DNA from: an uncultured bacterium
GTDB lineage: Bacteria; Verrucomicrobiota; Verrucomicrobiia; Verrucomicrobiales; V1-33
NCBI GenBank assembly: GCA_903936775.1
Contig: CAIZWU010000122.1
Location: 1-54,393 of the forward strand
Reading direction: 5' to 3'
Length of the DNA stretch: 54,393 nucleotides
Shown one piece after another: positions 16,398 to 27,967 of this stretch (position 1 is the first letter of the stretch; each line of letters starts with the position of its first letter). Both the position numbers and the translations under genes were made by a program. The notes beneath the pieces were generated by a model. The model saw only the letters and a program-made list of their open reading frames with translations, was not told the DNA's origin and searched no databases.

Positions 16398-16844
16398 ATG
16401 AAGTCGAAACTTTCCGCCTCCGCCCTGCTTGCTCCCTTTCTGCTGGCCTTTGCGGCGTCAGGGGTGGCGGCCCCCCCCACCATCACCTTGACTACCCCCG
16501 CCCAGAATCAGGGATCGTATCTGGTCATTATTGGAACAGCCACGGATACTGCTGAGACCGGATCGACGGGCGAAAAAAAGGCCAGCGCAGGGATCAAGGA
16601 AGTGCGGTATCAGGTGGAAGGTTCCAAAAAATGGAAGCGGGCTCAACTCACCGCCAAAAACTCAACTCCCAGCGGCTGGTTCATCGAGTTTGACAACACC
16701 AGCCGGGTTGGCAAACGCATCACTTTTTATGCCGTGGACCGGGCAGGCTTGGGCAGCCCGGTGATCAGCACCCGCTTTAAACGCGTCGTCAGCACCTCCA
16801 CCACCGCAACCCCAACGCCAACCACCACCGTGTCAGACCAATAA
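16398..16844 (+). CDS. Small exported Ig-like protein
   Basis: A 148-residue exported protein with no family I can name. Signal peptide MKSKLSASALLAPFLLAFAA is cleaved near GVAAPP. The mature part is one beta-rich domain, 'PTITLTTPAQNQGSYLVIIGTATDT', then 'IKEVRYQVEGSKKWKRAQL' and 'RVGKRITFYAVDRAGLGSP', with the look of the Ig-like (Big) repeats that state differences or 'turns' in bacterial surface proteins. The tail is Thr/Pro-rich and probably unstructured. It lies 71 bases after the L,D-transpeptidase on the same strand. Confidence 0.7.
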   Translation: MKSKLSASALLAPFLLAFAASGVAAPPTITLTTPAQNQGSYLVIIGTATDTAETGSTGEKKASAGIKEVRYQVEGSKKWKRAQLTAKNSTPSGWFIEFDNTSRVGKRITFYAVDRAGLGSPVISTRFKRVVSTSTTATPTPTTTVSDQ

Positions 16845-16933
16845 GGGTCAAAAAGGTTACGGAATGGTATCGATGGTGGGAACAGACCCGGTTTGGCTGG
16901 TCCAAGGTCAAAACCCGAGAACTCTGCAGTGCC

Positions 16934-18256
16934 ATGCCGCAAGCACCCTTCAAGGCTGAATCTTTTGAGGGGAAATCCGTGAACCGGCTTCCGGCCATAG
17001 TGCTCCGGAATAATCGTTGGACATTGTTTTTATGCCTCCTCGGCGTGCTGATTCTGGCGTTCGGCTACTCCGTCCGGACCCAGCCAGTGCCAAATGCAGC
17101 CCCCGCTGCCCGCACGGCAGCTTCGGATGGCCGCGTATCCTCCGGCCCCATTTCTGAGTCCAACTCCCCGGAAGTGACGACTCCTCCCCCTGCTCAAGCG
17201 CCGGGAGCCGCCCCCGCCCCGGTTTCCTTTACCAAATCCCCCCTCTACACCTCCGCCCTTTCCGTCGCTGGCATGCAAGAGGATGATAACCGGGCGGAAG
17301 CGATCGAAGCGCTCATGGAATCGTGGGTGACCGCCAACCCCCAGCAGGCCGCCGACTGGGCGGGTTCCCTTCCCGCAGGAACCTTCCGCGATGACGCGTT
17401 GTCCGCACTGATGGTCCACTGGGCCGCCCGTGATCCTGCCGGGGCGGCTGGATGGATGAGCCGCACGGGAGTAGACGATGGCGAAGCGGCCTCGGTCCTG
17501 GCCGGCAGCTGGGCCGCCACCGATCCCTCCGCAGCTGCCGCCTGGGCCTCATCCATGGAAAATCTGGAGTCCCGCCGGCTTGCCGTCAGCAGTGCCGTCT
17601 CCACCTGGGCCCACACCGCCCCGCAGGCCGCCGCCGCCTTTGCCGGACGCCTCCCTGACAACGACCGGGCTTCCGCCATTACCGCCGTTATTTCCACCTG
17701 GGCCGCCACCGCTCCCGCCGAAGCCGCCGCCTGGCTCACTGATGTCTCATTCGGTTCCCCCAGTGATCACGCCATCACGCTCGGCGCCCTGGTCACGCCA
17801 TGGAGCGCCCAAAATCCCGGCGCCGTCTCCAAATTCATCAACACCCTGCCAGAAGGACCTGCCCGGGAAGCCGCCGCCAGCCAGTTCGCGGTCACCGCCG
17901 CCGCCACCGCACCCGCCGAAGCCCTGATGTGGGCCATGAACCTGAGCGATCCTGACCAACGCAACCAAGTCACTGCCGATGCCTGCGAAACCTGGTATGA
18001 CAAATCCCCGGAAACCTTCCGGGCCGGCATTGAGGAAGCCATCGGTCTCATGGATGACCCAGCGATGCGGCGCAGCGTCTACGAAATGCTCTACGAGCGC
18101 GACCCCGATTTCCAAACCCAATTACTGCAATTGGTTGATAAGAATGCACAGGACAAGGCCGTCCCTCCGGCCCCGCCAGCCCCGGAGCCTCTCCAGTTGC
18201 CTGACGCCAGCCTGCCGCCCCAATCCGGACAGGACACCCCTGCGGCAGATCCATAG
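16934..18256 (+). CDS. Membrane-anchored protein with W-A-DP-AAA-W helical repeats
   Basis: A 440-residue protein. A hydrophobic helix at about residues 30-46 (LFLCLLGVLILAFGY) probably anchors it, with a Pro/Ala-rich linker after it. From about residue 118 to 390 come about eight helical repeats of 30-34 residues, built on the pattern W-x3-DP-xxAAxWa-xxLP-x3-R-xxA, for example 'GSWAATDPSAAAAWASSM' and 'STWAATAPAEAAAWLTDV'. I know this repeat type as common in Verrucomicrobia proteins of unknown function. The C-terminal tail is Pro-rich. The repeats suggest an alpha-solenoid scaffold in the periplasm. The first ATG is used here; a GTG at 16979 is an alternative start closer to the helix. Confidence 0.75.
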   Translation: MPQAPFKAESFEGKSVNRLPAIVLRNNRWTLFLCLLGVLILAFGYSVRTQPVPNAAPAARTAASDGRVSSGPISESNSPEVTTPPPAQAPGAAPAPVSFTKSPLYTSALSVAGMQEDDNRAEAIEALMESWVTANPQQAADWAGSLPAGTFRDDALSALMVHWAARDPAGAAGWMSRTGVDDGEAASVLAGSWAATDPSAAAAWASSMENLESRRLAVSSAVSTWAHTAPQAAAAFAGRLPDNDRASAITAVISTWAATAPAEAAAWLTDVSFGSPSDHAITLGALVTPWSAQNPGAVSKFINTLPEGPAREAAASQFAVTAAATAPAEALMWAMNLSDPDQRNQVTADACETWYDKSPETFRAGIEEAIGLMDDPAMRRSVYEMLYERDPDFQTQLLQLVDKNAQDKAVPPAPPAPEPLQLPDASLPPQSGQDTPAADP

Positions 18257-18337
18257 GCCCCCTCCCTCTTTGGCAAGAACCCCGGTCACATTCCTTGCTC
18301 CCGGCCAGCCCCTTCAAACTTCCATCGCACCCGGAAA

Positions 18338-19108
18338 ATGCGTTATTTCCTCCCCATCCTGTTCGGCCTGTTCCCCCTGATGCCCGCCTGCCAACAAGCC
18401 CGCCAGGTGGGCCAAGGCCTTTCCGCCGGTACCAGCTATGTCAGCCGCCCCGTGGTTTCCGGCACTAAAAAGGTAGCCGATGCCACTCTCGCAGGATCAC
18501 GCAAAATTGCCGAAACCACCGCCAGCGGCTCCAAAAAAATTGCAGACGCCACGGTGGCTGGCAGCCGCAAGCTGGCCAGTGCCACAGCCAGCGGAGCCAA
18601 ATCCCTCGCCGCCGGGGCCACCCGCCTGATCACTTTCGGCAGCGCCACCCGCCCGCCCGCTCCGGCCCCCCTCTCGACCGCCGCCCGCAAGGACCAGGAA
18701 CCAGGACTGCCCGCCGCCCATCAATTCCCCACCTCCGGCCTGCTCGTCACTGAATCCGAACTCGGCCCGGAGGCCACCCGCCTGGAAGCCACCGCCGTCA
18801 CCCTCGCCGGAGGCTGGACCCTCAACGGCAGCAACGTCGCCTATCGCCTTGAACCGGGTGCAGATGACCCGGCCGCGCTGCGCATCACCGGCAGCCCGGC
18901 CACGGCCAAGCTCCCCACGGGGGAAACCACCGCCAGCGGACGAGAAATCCATTATCACTCCGGCAACCAGGTTTTGACGCTGCGCGGCGATGCCAGCCTT
19001 GCCTCCGCCACCAGCCGCGTCACGGCCACCGCTCCCTCCACTCTCATTAAAATCCACCTGCCTACCGGCGCCATTTCCATTGCCGGCCCGGCGCGCTGGG
19101 GGGAGTAG
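18338..19108 (+). CDS. Probable lipoprotein: 11-residue amphipathic repeats plus LptA/OstA-like domain
   Basis: A 256-residue exported protein, with a hydrophobic leader and a possible lipid-attachment Cys18 (LMPAC, a weak lipobox). Residues 44-97 contain five tandem 11-residue units: 'KKVADATLAGS', 'RKIAETTASGS', 'KKIADATVAGS', 'RKLASATASGA' and a shorter fifth. Basic residues and a hydrophobic position recur every 11, giving an amphipathic helix of the LEA/apolipoprotein kind. From about residue 134 the chain has a strand pattern with 'TASGREIHYHSGNQVLTLRGDASL', resembling the beta-jellyroll repeats of LptA/OstA, which carry lipopolysaccharide across the periplasm. A role at the outer membrane, with the repeats lying on lipid, is inference. 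The small lipoprotein gene follows after 172 bases. Confidence 0.65.
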   Translation: MRYFLPILFGLFPLMPACQQARQVGQGLSAGTSYVSRPVVSGTKKVADATLAGSRKIAETTASGSKKIADATVAGSRKLASATASGAKSLAAGATRLITFGSATRPPAPAPLSTAARKDQEPGLPAAHQFPTSGLLVTESELGPEATRLEATAVTLAGGWTLNGSNVAYRLEPGADDPAALRITGSPATAKLPTGETTASGREIHYHSGNQVLTLRGDASLASATSRVTATAPSTLIKIHLPTGAISIAGPARWGE

Positions 19109-19280
19109 CCGTAATATATTGACAAATGACCCGCGACGGAGGCAAGACCACCACCGGAAATCCGCCTTCCCATTACCGTATCCGGGAGTAAGACTCTTCC
19201 TAGATTTGGTCCGGGCACCAGTCCGATTTCCGCTCCGCCGTTCCTCCCCCCATCCCCTATTCATTCTGTATCTGTTTCCC

Positions 19281-19490
19281 ATGTCCCGTCTCTGCCTTCT
19301 CCTCTTCACCTGCACCAGCCTGACCTCCTGCGGAACCGCCAGCCATCTGCTTGGACAAGCCGGCGGTTTGATCAACAGCGTGACCAGTCCGGTGCTCGGT
19401 GCGATCCGCCTCTCTGACGCACCCGACGCCCCAACTCCTCCCCCGGCCTATCATGACACCCGCCCTTCTGGCCCAAAGCGCCCTCACTGA
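19281..19490 (+). CDS. Small lipoprotein
   Basis: A 69-residue product with a short signal peptide and a canonical lipobox, Leu-Thr-Ser-Cys17 in 'CTSLTSCGTASHLLG'. The mature part is short and ends in a Pro-rich tail. No family is recognised. The last 38 bases overlap the start of the next frame, so the two are likely co-transcribed. The coding call rests on the lipobox and signal peptide; the length is at the limit of confidence. Confidence 0.55.
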   Translation: MSRLCLLLFTCTSLTSCGTASHLLGQAGGLINSVTSPVLGAIRLSDAPDAPTPPPAYHDTRPSGPKRPH

Positions 19491-19752
19491 CCCTGCCCCG
19501 CCACCGGGCCTTTCCCCGGAAGCCCAAACCCTCTGGCTCATCAAAGCCAACCGCTGGCATGAGGCGCATCAAATCGCGCAGGAAATCCCGGGCCGCACCG
19601 GATCCTGGCTTCACGCCCTCCTGCACCTCATCGAGGGCGACGAAGGCAACGCGGGTTATTGGTTTGCCCGTGCCAACCGCCCCCCGGCTGCCCGGTCCGG
19701 AATCGACGCCGAGTGGGACCGCCTCGCCGCCATCATCCTTCCATTGGCCTGA
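19453..19752 (+). CDS. Small conserved cytosolic protein of unknown function
   Basis: A 99-residue protein with a conserved-looking core 'LWLIKANRWHEAHQIAQEIPGRTGSWLHALLHLIEGDEGNAGYWFARANRP'-type sequence. The blocks W-H-E-A-H-x-I-A-Q, SWLHALLH, GDxGNAGYWFARA match a small family I have seen across bacteria, with no function I can name. It is helical, with no signal peptide. The ATG at 19453 fits the family; an upstream start adds a Pro-rich leader. It overlaps the 3' end of the small lipoprotein gene in another frame. Confidence 0.75.
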   Translation: MTPALLAQSALTDPAPPPGLSPEAQTLWLIKANRWHEAHQIAQEIPGRTGSWLHALLHLIEGDEGNAGYWFARANRPPAARSGIDAEWDRLAAIILPLA

Positions 19753-19879
19753 AGCCCCTCCGCTCCAGTTCCACCCAGCCGCTCCGCTGCTTCCACCAGG
19801 CCTTTTCATACGTTGTTATGCGACAACGGAGAATCCAAAACAAAACACTACTTTGGAACGCTCTCTGCCTGAGGTGCCA

Positions 19880-19907
19880 TTGACACCCCTGCAGGGTGAA
19901 TTAATCT
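19880..19907 (+). promoter_or_regulatory. Possible promoter with internal palindrome before the lysine 2,3-aminomutase gene
   Basis: A TTGACA box (19880-19885) is separated by 16 bases from TAATCT (19902-19907), about 25 bases before the gene start. The spacer contains CCCTGCAGGG (19887-19896), a perfect 10-bp palindrome sitting exactly where a repressor would block RNA polymerase. The boxes match a sigma-70-like promoter, but transcription is not shown. Confidence 0.4.
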
Positions 19908-19932
19908 CCCTTCTCTAACGAATAAAACCCGC

Positions 19933-21135
19933 ATGGAAAACCTCTTTGCTCCCGCCGCTGCCTCCCACGAGCGTGAATTCACCTCTGCCGGACACGGCTA
20001 CTGGTCAGGGGAAAAAATCTCCCCGGAGGATTGGAACAGCTGGGCTTGGCAAATGCGTCATCGGGTCACCACCCTCGCCGGATTGGAATCCCGCCTTGTC
20101 CTGACCGATGAGGAACGCGCCGGAGTGATTTTGTCAGGCAATAAGCTGGCCCTCGCCATTACCCCCCATTACTTCAACCTGATCCACCCCACCGACCCTG
20201 ATTGCCCGATCCGCCGTCAGGTCGTGCCCCGGATTGAGGAGTCCTGGGACAATGCGGAAGAAATGTCCGACCCTTGCGGCGAAGACAGCCACATGCCCGT
20301 CCCCGGCCTCGTCCACCGTTATCCCGACCGCGTCCTTTTCCTCGTCACCGACCGCTGCGCCTCCTATTGCCGCTACTGCACCCGCAGCCGGGTCGTGAGC
20401 GGGGTGGGCGAGCAGGAACTCCACACCGAATGGGAGGCCGCTTTCCGCTATCTCGAAGCCCACACCGAAATCCGGGACGTGCTCCTTTCCGGCGGCGATG
20501 CCCTGCTCCTTTCCGACAACAAACTCGAGGCCCTCCTCAGCCGCCTGCGCAACATCAAGCACATCGAGTTCCTCCGGATCGGCTCCCGCGTCCCCATTTT
20601 CCTCCCCCAGCGCATCACCCCTGAGTTGTGCCGCATGCTGGCCAAATACCATCCGCTCTGGATGAGCGTCCACGTCAATCATCCCCGGGAACTGACCACC
20701 GAGGTAAAAGCCGCCCTCGAGCGACTCGCCGACCACGGCATCCCTCTGGGGAACCAAAGCGTCCTCCTGCGGGGCGTCAACGATGACCCCGCCGTCTATA
20801 AGATCCTTGTGCAAAAGCTGCTGCGCTGCCGCGTCCGCCCTTATTATCTTTATCAGTGCGACCTCATCAAAGGGTCCTCCCACCTCCGTACCAGCGTCGC
20901 CAAGGGCATCGAAATCATCGAGCAACTCCGCGGGCACACCACGGGCTACGCGGTCCCCCAATTTGTTATCGATGCCCCCGGCGGCGGCGGGAAAGTGCCG
21001 ATCAATCCCGATTACCTCATCAACCGGGACGACGGGGTGACCATCATCCGTAATTTCGAAAACAAGGTCTTCGTCTATCCTGACCCTGCTGCCCAGCCCC
21101 TTCCTTTCGAAGTGGCGGGTTTCCGCCGGGACTGA
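19933..21135 (+). CDS. kamA: L-lysine 2,3-aminomutase (radical SAM, PLP)
   Basis: A 400-residue radical SAM enzyme converting L-alpha-lysine to L-beta-lysine. The [4Fe-4S] cysteines are C142, C146 and C149 in 'DRCASYCRYCTRSR'. The PLP Lys is at about K354 in 'DAPGGGGKVPINPD', the hallmark glycine-rich loop. 'LSGGDALLLSDNKLE' is the SAM-binding GGE-like region. The length fits lysine 2,3-aminomutase (KamA/AblA) rather than the shorter EF-P-modifying EpmB. In archaea and some bacteria ablA is paired with ablB, which acetylates beta-lysine for osmotic protection; no ablB, nor lysine-fermentation gene, is adjacent. A promoter-like sequence with a palindrome precedes it. Beta-lysine may serve as osmolyte or building block; unproven. 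Confidence 0.92.
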   Translation: MENLFAPAAASHEREFTSAGHGYWSGEKISPEDWNSWAWQMRHRVTTLAGLESRLVLTDEERAGVILSGNKLALAITPHYFNLIHPTDPDCPIRRQVVPRIEESWDNAEEMSDPCGEDSHMPVPGLVHRYPDRVLFLVTDRCASYCRYCTRSRVVSGVGEQELHTEWEAAFRYLEAHTEIRDVLLSGGDALLLSDNKLEALLSRLRNIKHIEFLRIGSRVPIFLPQRITPELCRMLAKYHPLWMSVHVNHPRELTTEVKAALERLADHGIPLGNQSVLLRGVNDDPAVYKILVQKLLRCRVRPYYLYQCDLIKGSSHLRTSVAKGIEIIEQLRGHTTGYAVPQFVIDAPGGGGKVPINPDYLINRDDGVTIIRNFENKVFVYPDPAAQPLPFEVAGFRRD

Positions 21136-21173
21136 CCCCTTCAGTGGTCCCATCCAAGGGCCACGCCGGATTT

Positions 21174-22319
21174 TCAGACATCCAGGGCTTCCCATAGATG
21201 GGCCGCCACGCCATCGGCGACGAAACGACCCCGATAGGTCAGCCGCAGCCGCTCCACATCGGTTTCAACCAAGCCTTCGGTCCTGAGGCGGTCGATGGCA
21301 TCTGTGGCGGAATCCAACCAAGCCAAAGGCAGCCCGTGCGTGGTCCGCAGGCTGAGAGCGAGCCGTTCACAAAGCCATTTTCCAGGGGTGATCTCCTCAT
21401 GTTCGATGCGCAGTGCCGGACCCGACCGGACCCCCTGTTGCCACAGGGTGGTGTTTTCGATATTCTTCCAGCGTCGGCCATGGATAGTGGAAACGGCCCC
21501 GGGGCCTAGACCGGCGTAGTCGTCCCCCGACCAGTATCCTTGGTTGTGGCGTGATTCCATTCCGGGCCGGCTGTAATTGGAAATCTCGTAGTGCTGGAAC
21601 CCACCCGCGTTGAGCCGGGCGATGGCGGCTGCAAAACACCGCTCGTCCCGGTCCTCCTCCACGGCATACTCGCCCGCTTCACAACGCTGGAAGAAATCCG
21701 TGTCCTCTTCATAGGTAAGATTGTAGGCCGAGACGTGATCCGGTTGTAGTGAGATCGTACGATCCAGAGTCGCCTCCCAGCGTTCGACGGTTTGGCCAGG
21801 CACGGAGAACATGAGGTCGATATTCACCACCGGAAACCCCGCCGCCCGCAGCAGGGTGAAGGCATGCTCGGCCTCTTCCGGAGCGTGATCGCGGCCCAGG
21901 GTGGCCAAAGTAGGCACGTCCCACGCCTGCACCCCCAGGCTGACACGGCTGACTCCGGCCTGACGCATCACTTCGGCCTTTTCCGCGGTGATGGTCCGCG
22001 GGTTTACTTCCATCGTCCACTCCCCCACGCGTTGGAAATCCAAGGTCCGGGCCAACTCCGGCAACAGGTTTGCCAACACCCGGGTGCTCAACAAGGTGGG
22101 AGTTCCTCCTCCAAAATAAACCGTTTCCAAGTCCAAAGGGACCGGACCCGCTTTCAATTGCCGGGCCTCGGCGAGCAGGGCGTCCGCGTAGGTAGCCAGT
22201 CCGCCTTCCGAAGGCAAATGCTTGTAAAAAGCACAATAAGGGCAGATTTTATGGCAATACGGCACATGCACATAAAGGTGCCGCACCGCCCCGCCAGCCG
22301 GCTGGTTTAATCCTTCCAT
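21174..22319 (-). CDS. hemW: Radical SAM heme chaperone HemW (coproporphyrinogen oxidase-like)
   Basis: A 381-residue radical SAM protein. Cluster cysteines C22, C26 and C29 are in 'HVPYCHKICPYCAFYKH'; 'ETVYFGGGTPTLLS' and 'EVNPRTIT' follow, as in the HemN/HemW family. 'SLGVQAWD' and 'NIDLMFSVPGQT' are typical of HemW rather than the coproporphyrinogen dehydrogenase HemN, as is the short N-terminus. HemW binds heme and passes it to respiratory enzymes. The start at 22319 lies inside the end of the upstream gene (13-base overlap), so translation is probably coupled. It is the last gene of the leuB operon, and converges on the lysine aminomutase gene. Confidence 0.88.
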   Translation of the reverse strand: MEGLNQPAGGAVRHLYVHVPYCHKICPYCAFYKHLPSEGGLATYADALLAEARQLKAGPVPLDLETVYFGGGTPTLLSTRVLANLLPELARTLDFQRVGEWTMEVNPRTITAEKAEVMRQAGVSRVSLGVQAWDVPTLATLGRDHAPEEAEHAFTLLRAAGFPVVNIDLMFSVPGQTVERWEATLDRTISLQPDHVSAYNLTYEEDTDFFQRCEAGEYAVEEDRDERCFAAAIARLNAGGFQHYEISNYSRPGMESRHNQGYWSGDDYAGLGPGAVSTIHGRRWKNIENTTLWQQGVRSGPALRIEHEEITPGKWLCERLALSLRTTHGLPLAWLDSATDAIDRLRTEGLVETDVERLRLTYRGRFVADGVAAHLWEALDV

Positions 22320-24190
22320 TTGATATCCTCCCGCCATTTCTGCCTGACATACAGGGCCAGAACCAGCGCTCCCAGAACCCCCATCACCCGCCAACCCCAT
22401 CGGGAATCCGGCACGGGGGCCGTCAGGAAAGTCATCTCCTCCCCGGGCTTGGTGGAGACCCCATCGCTGCGGATCCCGATGATCCGGCAGGACCACCGCA
22501 CTTGAGGACGTAATTTGGTCACCTCCGCCCGGCCACCGGTAGGCGTGCTGGTCACCTTGACGTTGTCCATCTGATCATATTCCGGGATCGGAGCCTGACC
22601 CGGGCCGTGGTTGCGTAATTGACGGACCCGGACCTGATACGTCCAAGCTCCCGGTGATGGAGCATCCCATTCGAAAACAAGGCGATCTGTTCCAATTTCC
22701 AAAGGCCGGATAGAATTCACCGTAGGCAGACTCCTGTCCATATTGGGGGGTTCCTCGAGCAACCCGGCGCTCAGAAGCTGGACCCGGGCGCGAAGGCCAT
22801 CCTCGGATCGTGGACCCTTCATTTCAGGCGTACCCGATGGAGTGGGAGGCCGCACTTCCAGAACCTGACCCGTCATCAGGGCCGCTTGGGCAGTCTTGGG
22901 ATCGATGTCGGCGAGCAATTTAAGCCTATAGTCGCCTCCAGCCATGTTCAGGGTGAAATCCTCCTTGAGTCGGCCGGGCTGATCCGGACGTGGCCGGATG
23001 ATGATCTGCCGCTGGGCCTGGGGCGCGAGCACGGTATCGGACTCCATGCCTTCCACCAGGAAATATCTCAGCCGGTCCCAGCGGATCAGTGAGGGCATCC
23101 CGCCGACATTGCGCAGGGTGATTTGACGCTCGGCTTTGACTTCTTCGGTGATTTTCAGCACGCCAAAATCAACGGTTCCGTCAGCGGCCGCTCCCGTGAC
23201 CTCCACCGCGGCCGGGGCGGCCGGAGCCTCGAAACTCACCTCCTGGCTCCAGCCTGGAGCCTCCAACCGGATGCGGCCCGACAGGACCTGGCTGACGTCC
23301 CCGGGGCATACCAGCATGACCTCCCCTGATTCCGCGACCGGGACGGTGACACTTTCCGGAACAACTATCCCAGGTGGGCCACTCAGCCGCACCGTTAATG
23401 GTTCCGGCCGGTTGTTCCTGATATTCAAACGGGAGGAGCGTTGGCCCGCTTTGCGGTCCCACTGCAGCCGCTGCAGGGTGGGATAACCCAGAAACGGTTC
23501 GACCGACTGGCCGATAAACCGCACCACGCTGCCGGGACGCAGCAGGACTTTCTGATCGATGGGACCAGCTTCCTTTACCCGCACCATCAACTTGGCCTCG
23601 ATTTGCTCTCCGGGCGGCAAATCAAACTGCCCGTTGGCCGGCACCAACCACGACCAGCCGTCCGGCAGGGGCACGGCGGCTTTGAACGGTGCATTGCCTT
23701 TGTTCGTGATCTGAATCGTCTGTTCGACGGACTCGGTGGCCAAAATCCGGCCCAAGTCCACCCCGCCCGGCGCTTCCAGCACGGCCACCGGATCCGTCAA
23801 CCGGATGGTAACCAGCGCCTCTTCCGAAGACCCGCTTCCTTCGACTTTCACGGCGAAGGAGAAGGTATCGGTTTCCGCCTTGGACGAAGGGTTAGCCACG
23901 TAGCGGACGATAGCAGCGTCCTTCCCAGCCTGCACCGGAGGCCCTTCCAATCGCCCATGCCGGGGGGGCTGGCGCAGGATAAACTGAAGCAACCGGGTGG
24001 AGGCGGTGACCCCTTGGAGGCGGATTTCGACCGGAAAACCCCGCACCGCCTCGGCTTGCACCGGAGTGGCAACAGGCACCCGCACCGTATTGGGTGGGAC
24101 CACGACGTCTGCCCGCGCAGCGATCCCGCCCGCCAAGGCAAACAGGCAGGCCAGGAAGCTGCAGAGAGGTAGGCCGGAAGAAAAAACCAT
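22307..24190 (-). CDS. Exported multi-domain Ig/ASH-like protein with C-terminal membrane anchor
   Basis: A 627-residue protein. It has a signal peptide at the N-terminus (cleavage near AARADV), then a cadherin-like segment with 'RQPPRHGRLEG', and several Ig-like/ASH-type domains that each carry a 'TNKGNAPFKAAVPLPDGW' or 'LRNVGGMPSLIRW' strand. A fibronectin type III-like domain comes next ('SIRPLEIGTDRLVFEWDAPSPG'). The C-terminus has a transmembrane helix (RVMGVLGALVLALYV) followed by a basic tail. No enzyme motif is visible. It lies 56 bases after leuB and overlaps hemW, so it is co-transcribed with two metabolic genes. I chose ATG 24190; an upstream TTG exists. Function unknown. Confidence 0.75.
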   Translation of the reverse strand: MVFSSGLPLCSFLACLFALAGGIAARADVVVPPNTVRVPVATPVQAEAVRGFPVEIRLQGVTASTRLLQFILRQPPRHGRLEGPPVQAGKDAAIVRYVANPSSKAETDTFSFAVKVEGSGSSEEALVTIRLTDPVAVLEAPGGVDLGRILATESVEQTIQITNKGNAPFKAAVPLPDGWSWLVPANGQFDLPPGEQIEAKLMVRVKEAGPIDQKVLLRPGSVVRFIGQSVEPFLGYPTLQRLQWDRKAGQRSSRLNIRNNRPEPLTVRLSGPPGIVVPESVTVPVAESGEVMLVCPGDVSQVLSGRIRLEAPGWSQEVSFEAPAAPAAVEVTGAAADGTVDFGVLKITEEVKAERQITLRNVGGMPSLIRWDRLRYFLVEGMESDTVLAPQAQRQIIIRPRPDQPGRLKEDFTLNMAGGDYRLKLLADIDPKTAQAALMTGQVLEVRPPTPSGTPEMKGPRSEDGLRARVQLLSAGLLEEPPNMDRSLPTVNSIRPLEIGTDRLVFEWDAPSPGAWTYQVRVRQLRNHGPGQAPIPEYDQMDNVKVTSTPTGGRAEVTKLRPQVRWSCRIIGIRSDGVSTKPGEEMTFLTAPVPDSRWGWRVMGVLGALVLALYVRQKWREDIKWKD

Positions 24191-24246
24191 TACAGGTCCA
24201 GCCAACGCTGAAAACCGAAGGCTGGAAACAGAAAACTTGCCCCGCT

Positions 24247-27886
<3,640 letters not shown>

Positions 27887-27967
27887 ATTCCCCCGCCATC
27901 CCATCCGCAAACGCCGATCCCAGTGGCATTCCTCCAGCTTCGGGCGCAGGATGGAGCTGATTTCCTC

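Noticed and set aside
24191..24205. Upstream TTG start for the Ig/ASH-like protein
   Set aside because: The ATG at 24190 gives a better signal peptide and is the more usual codon.
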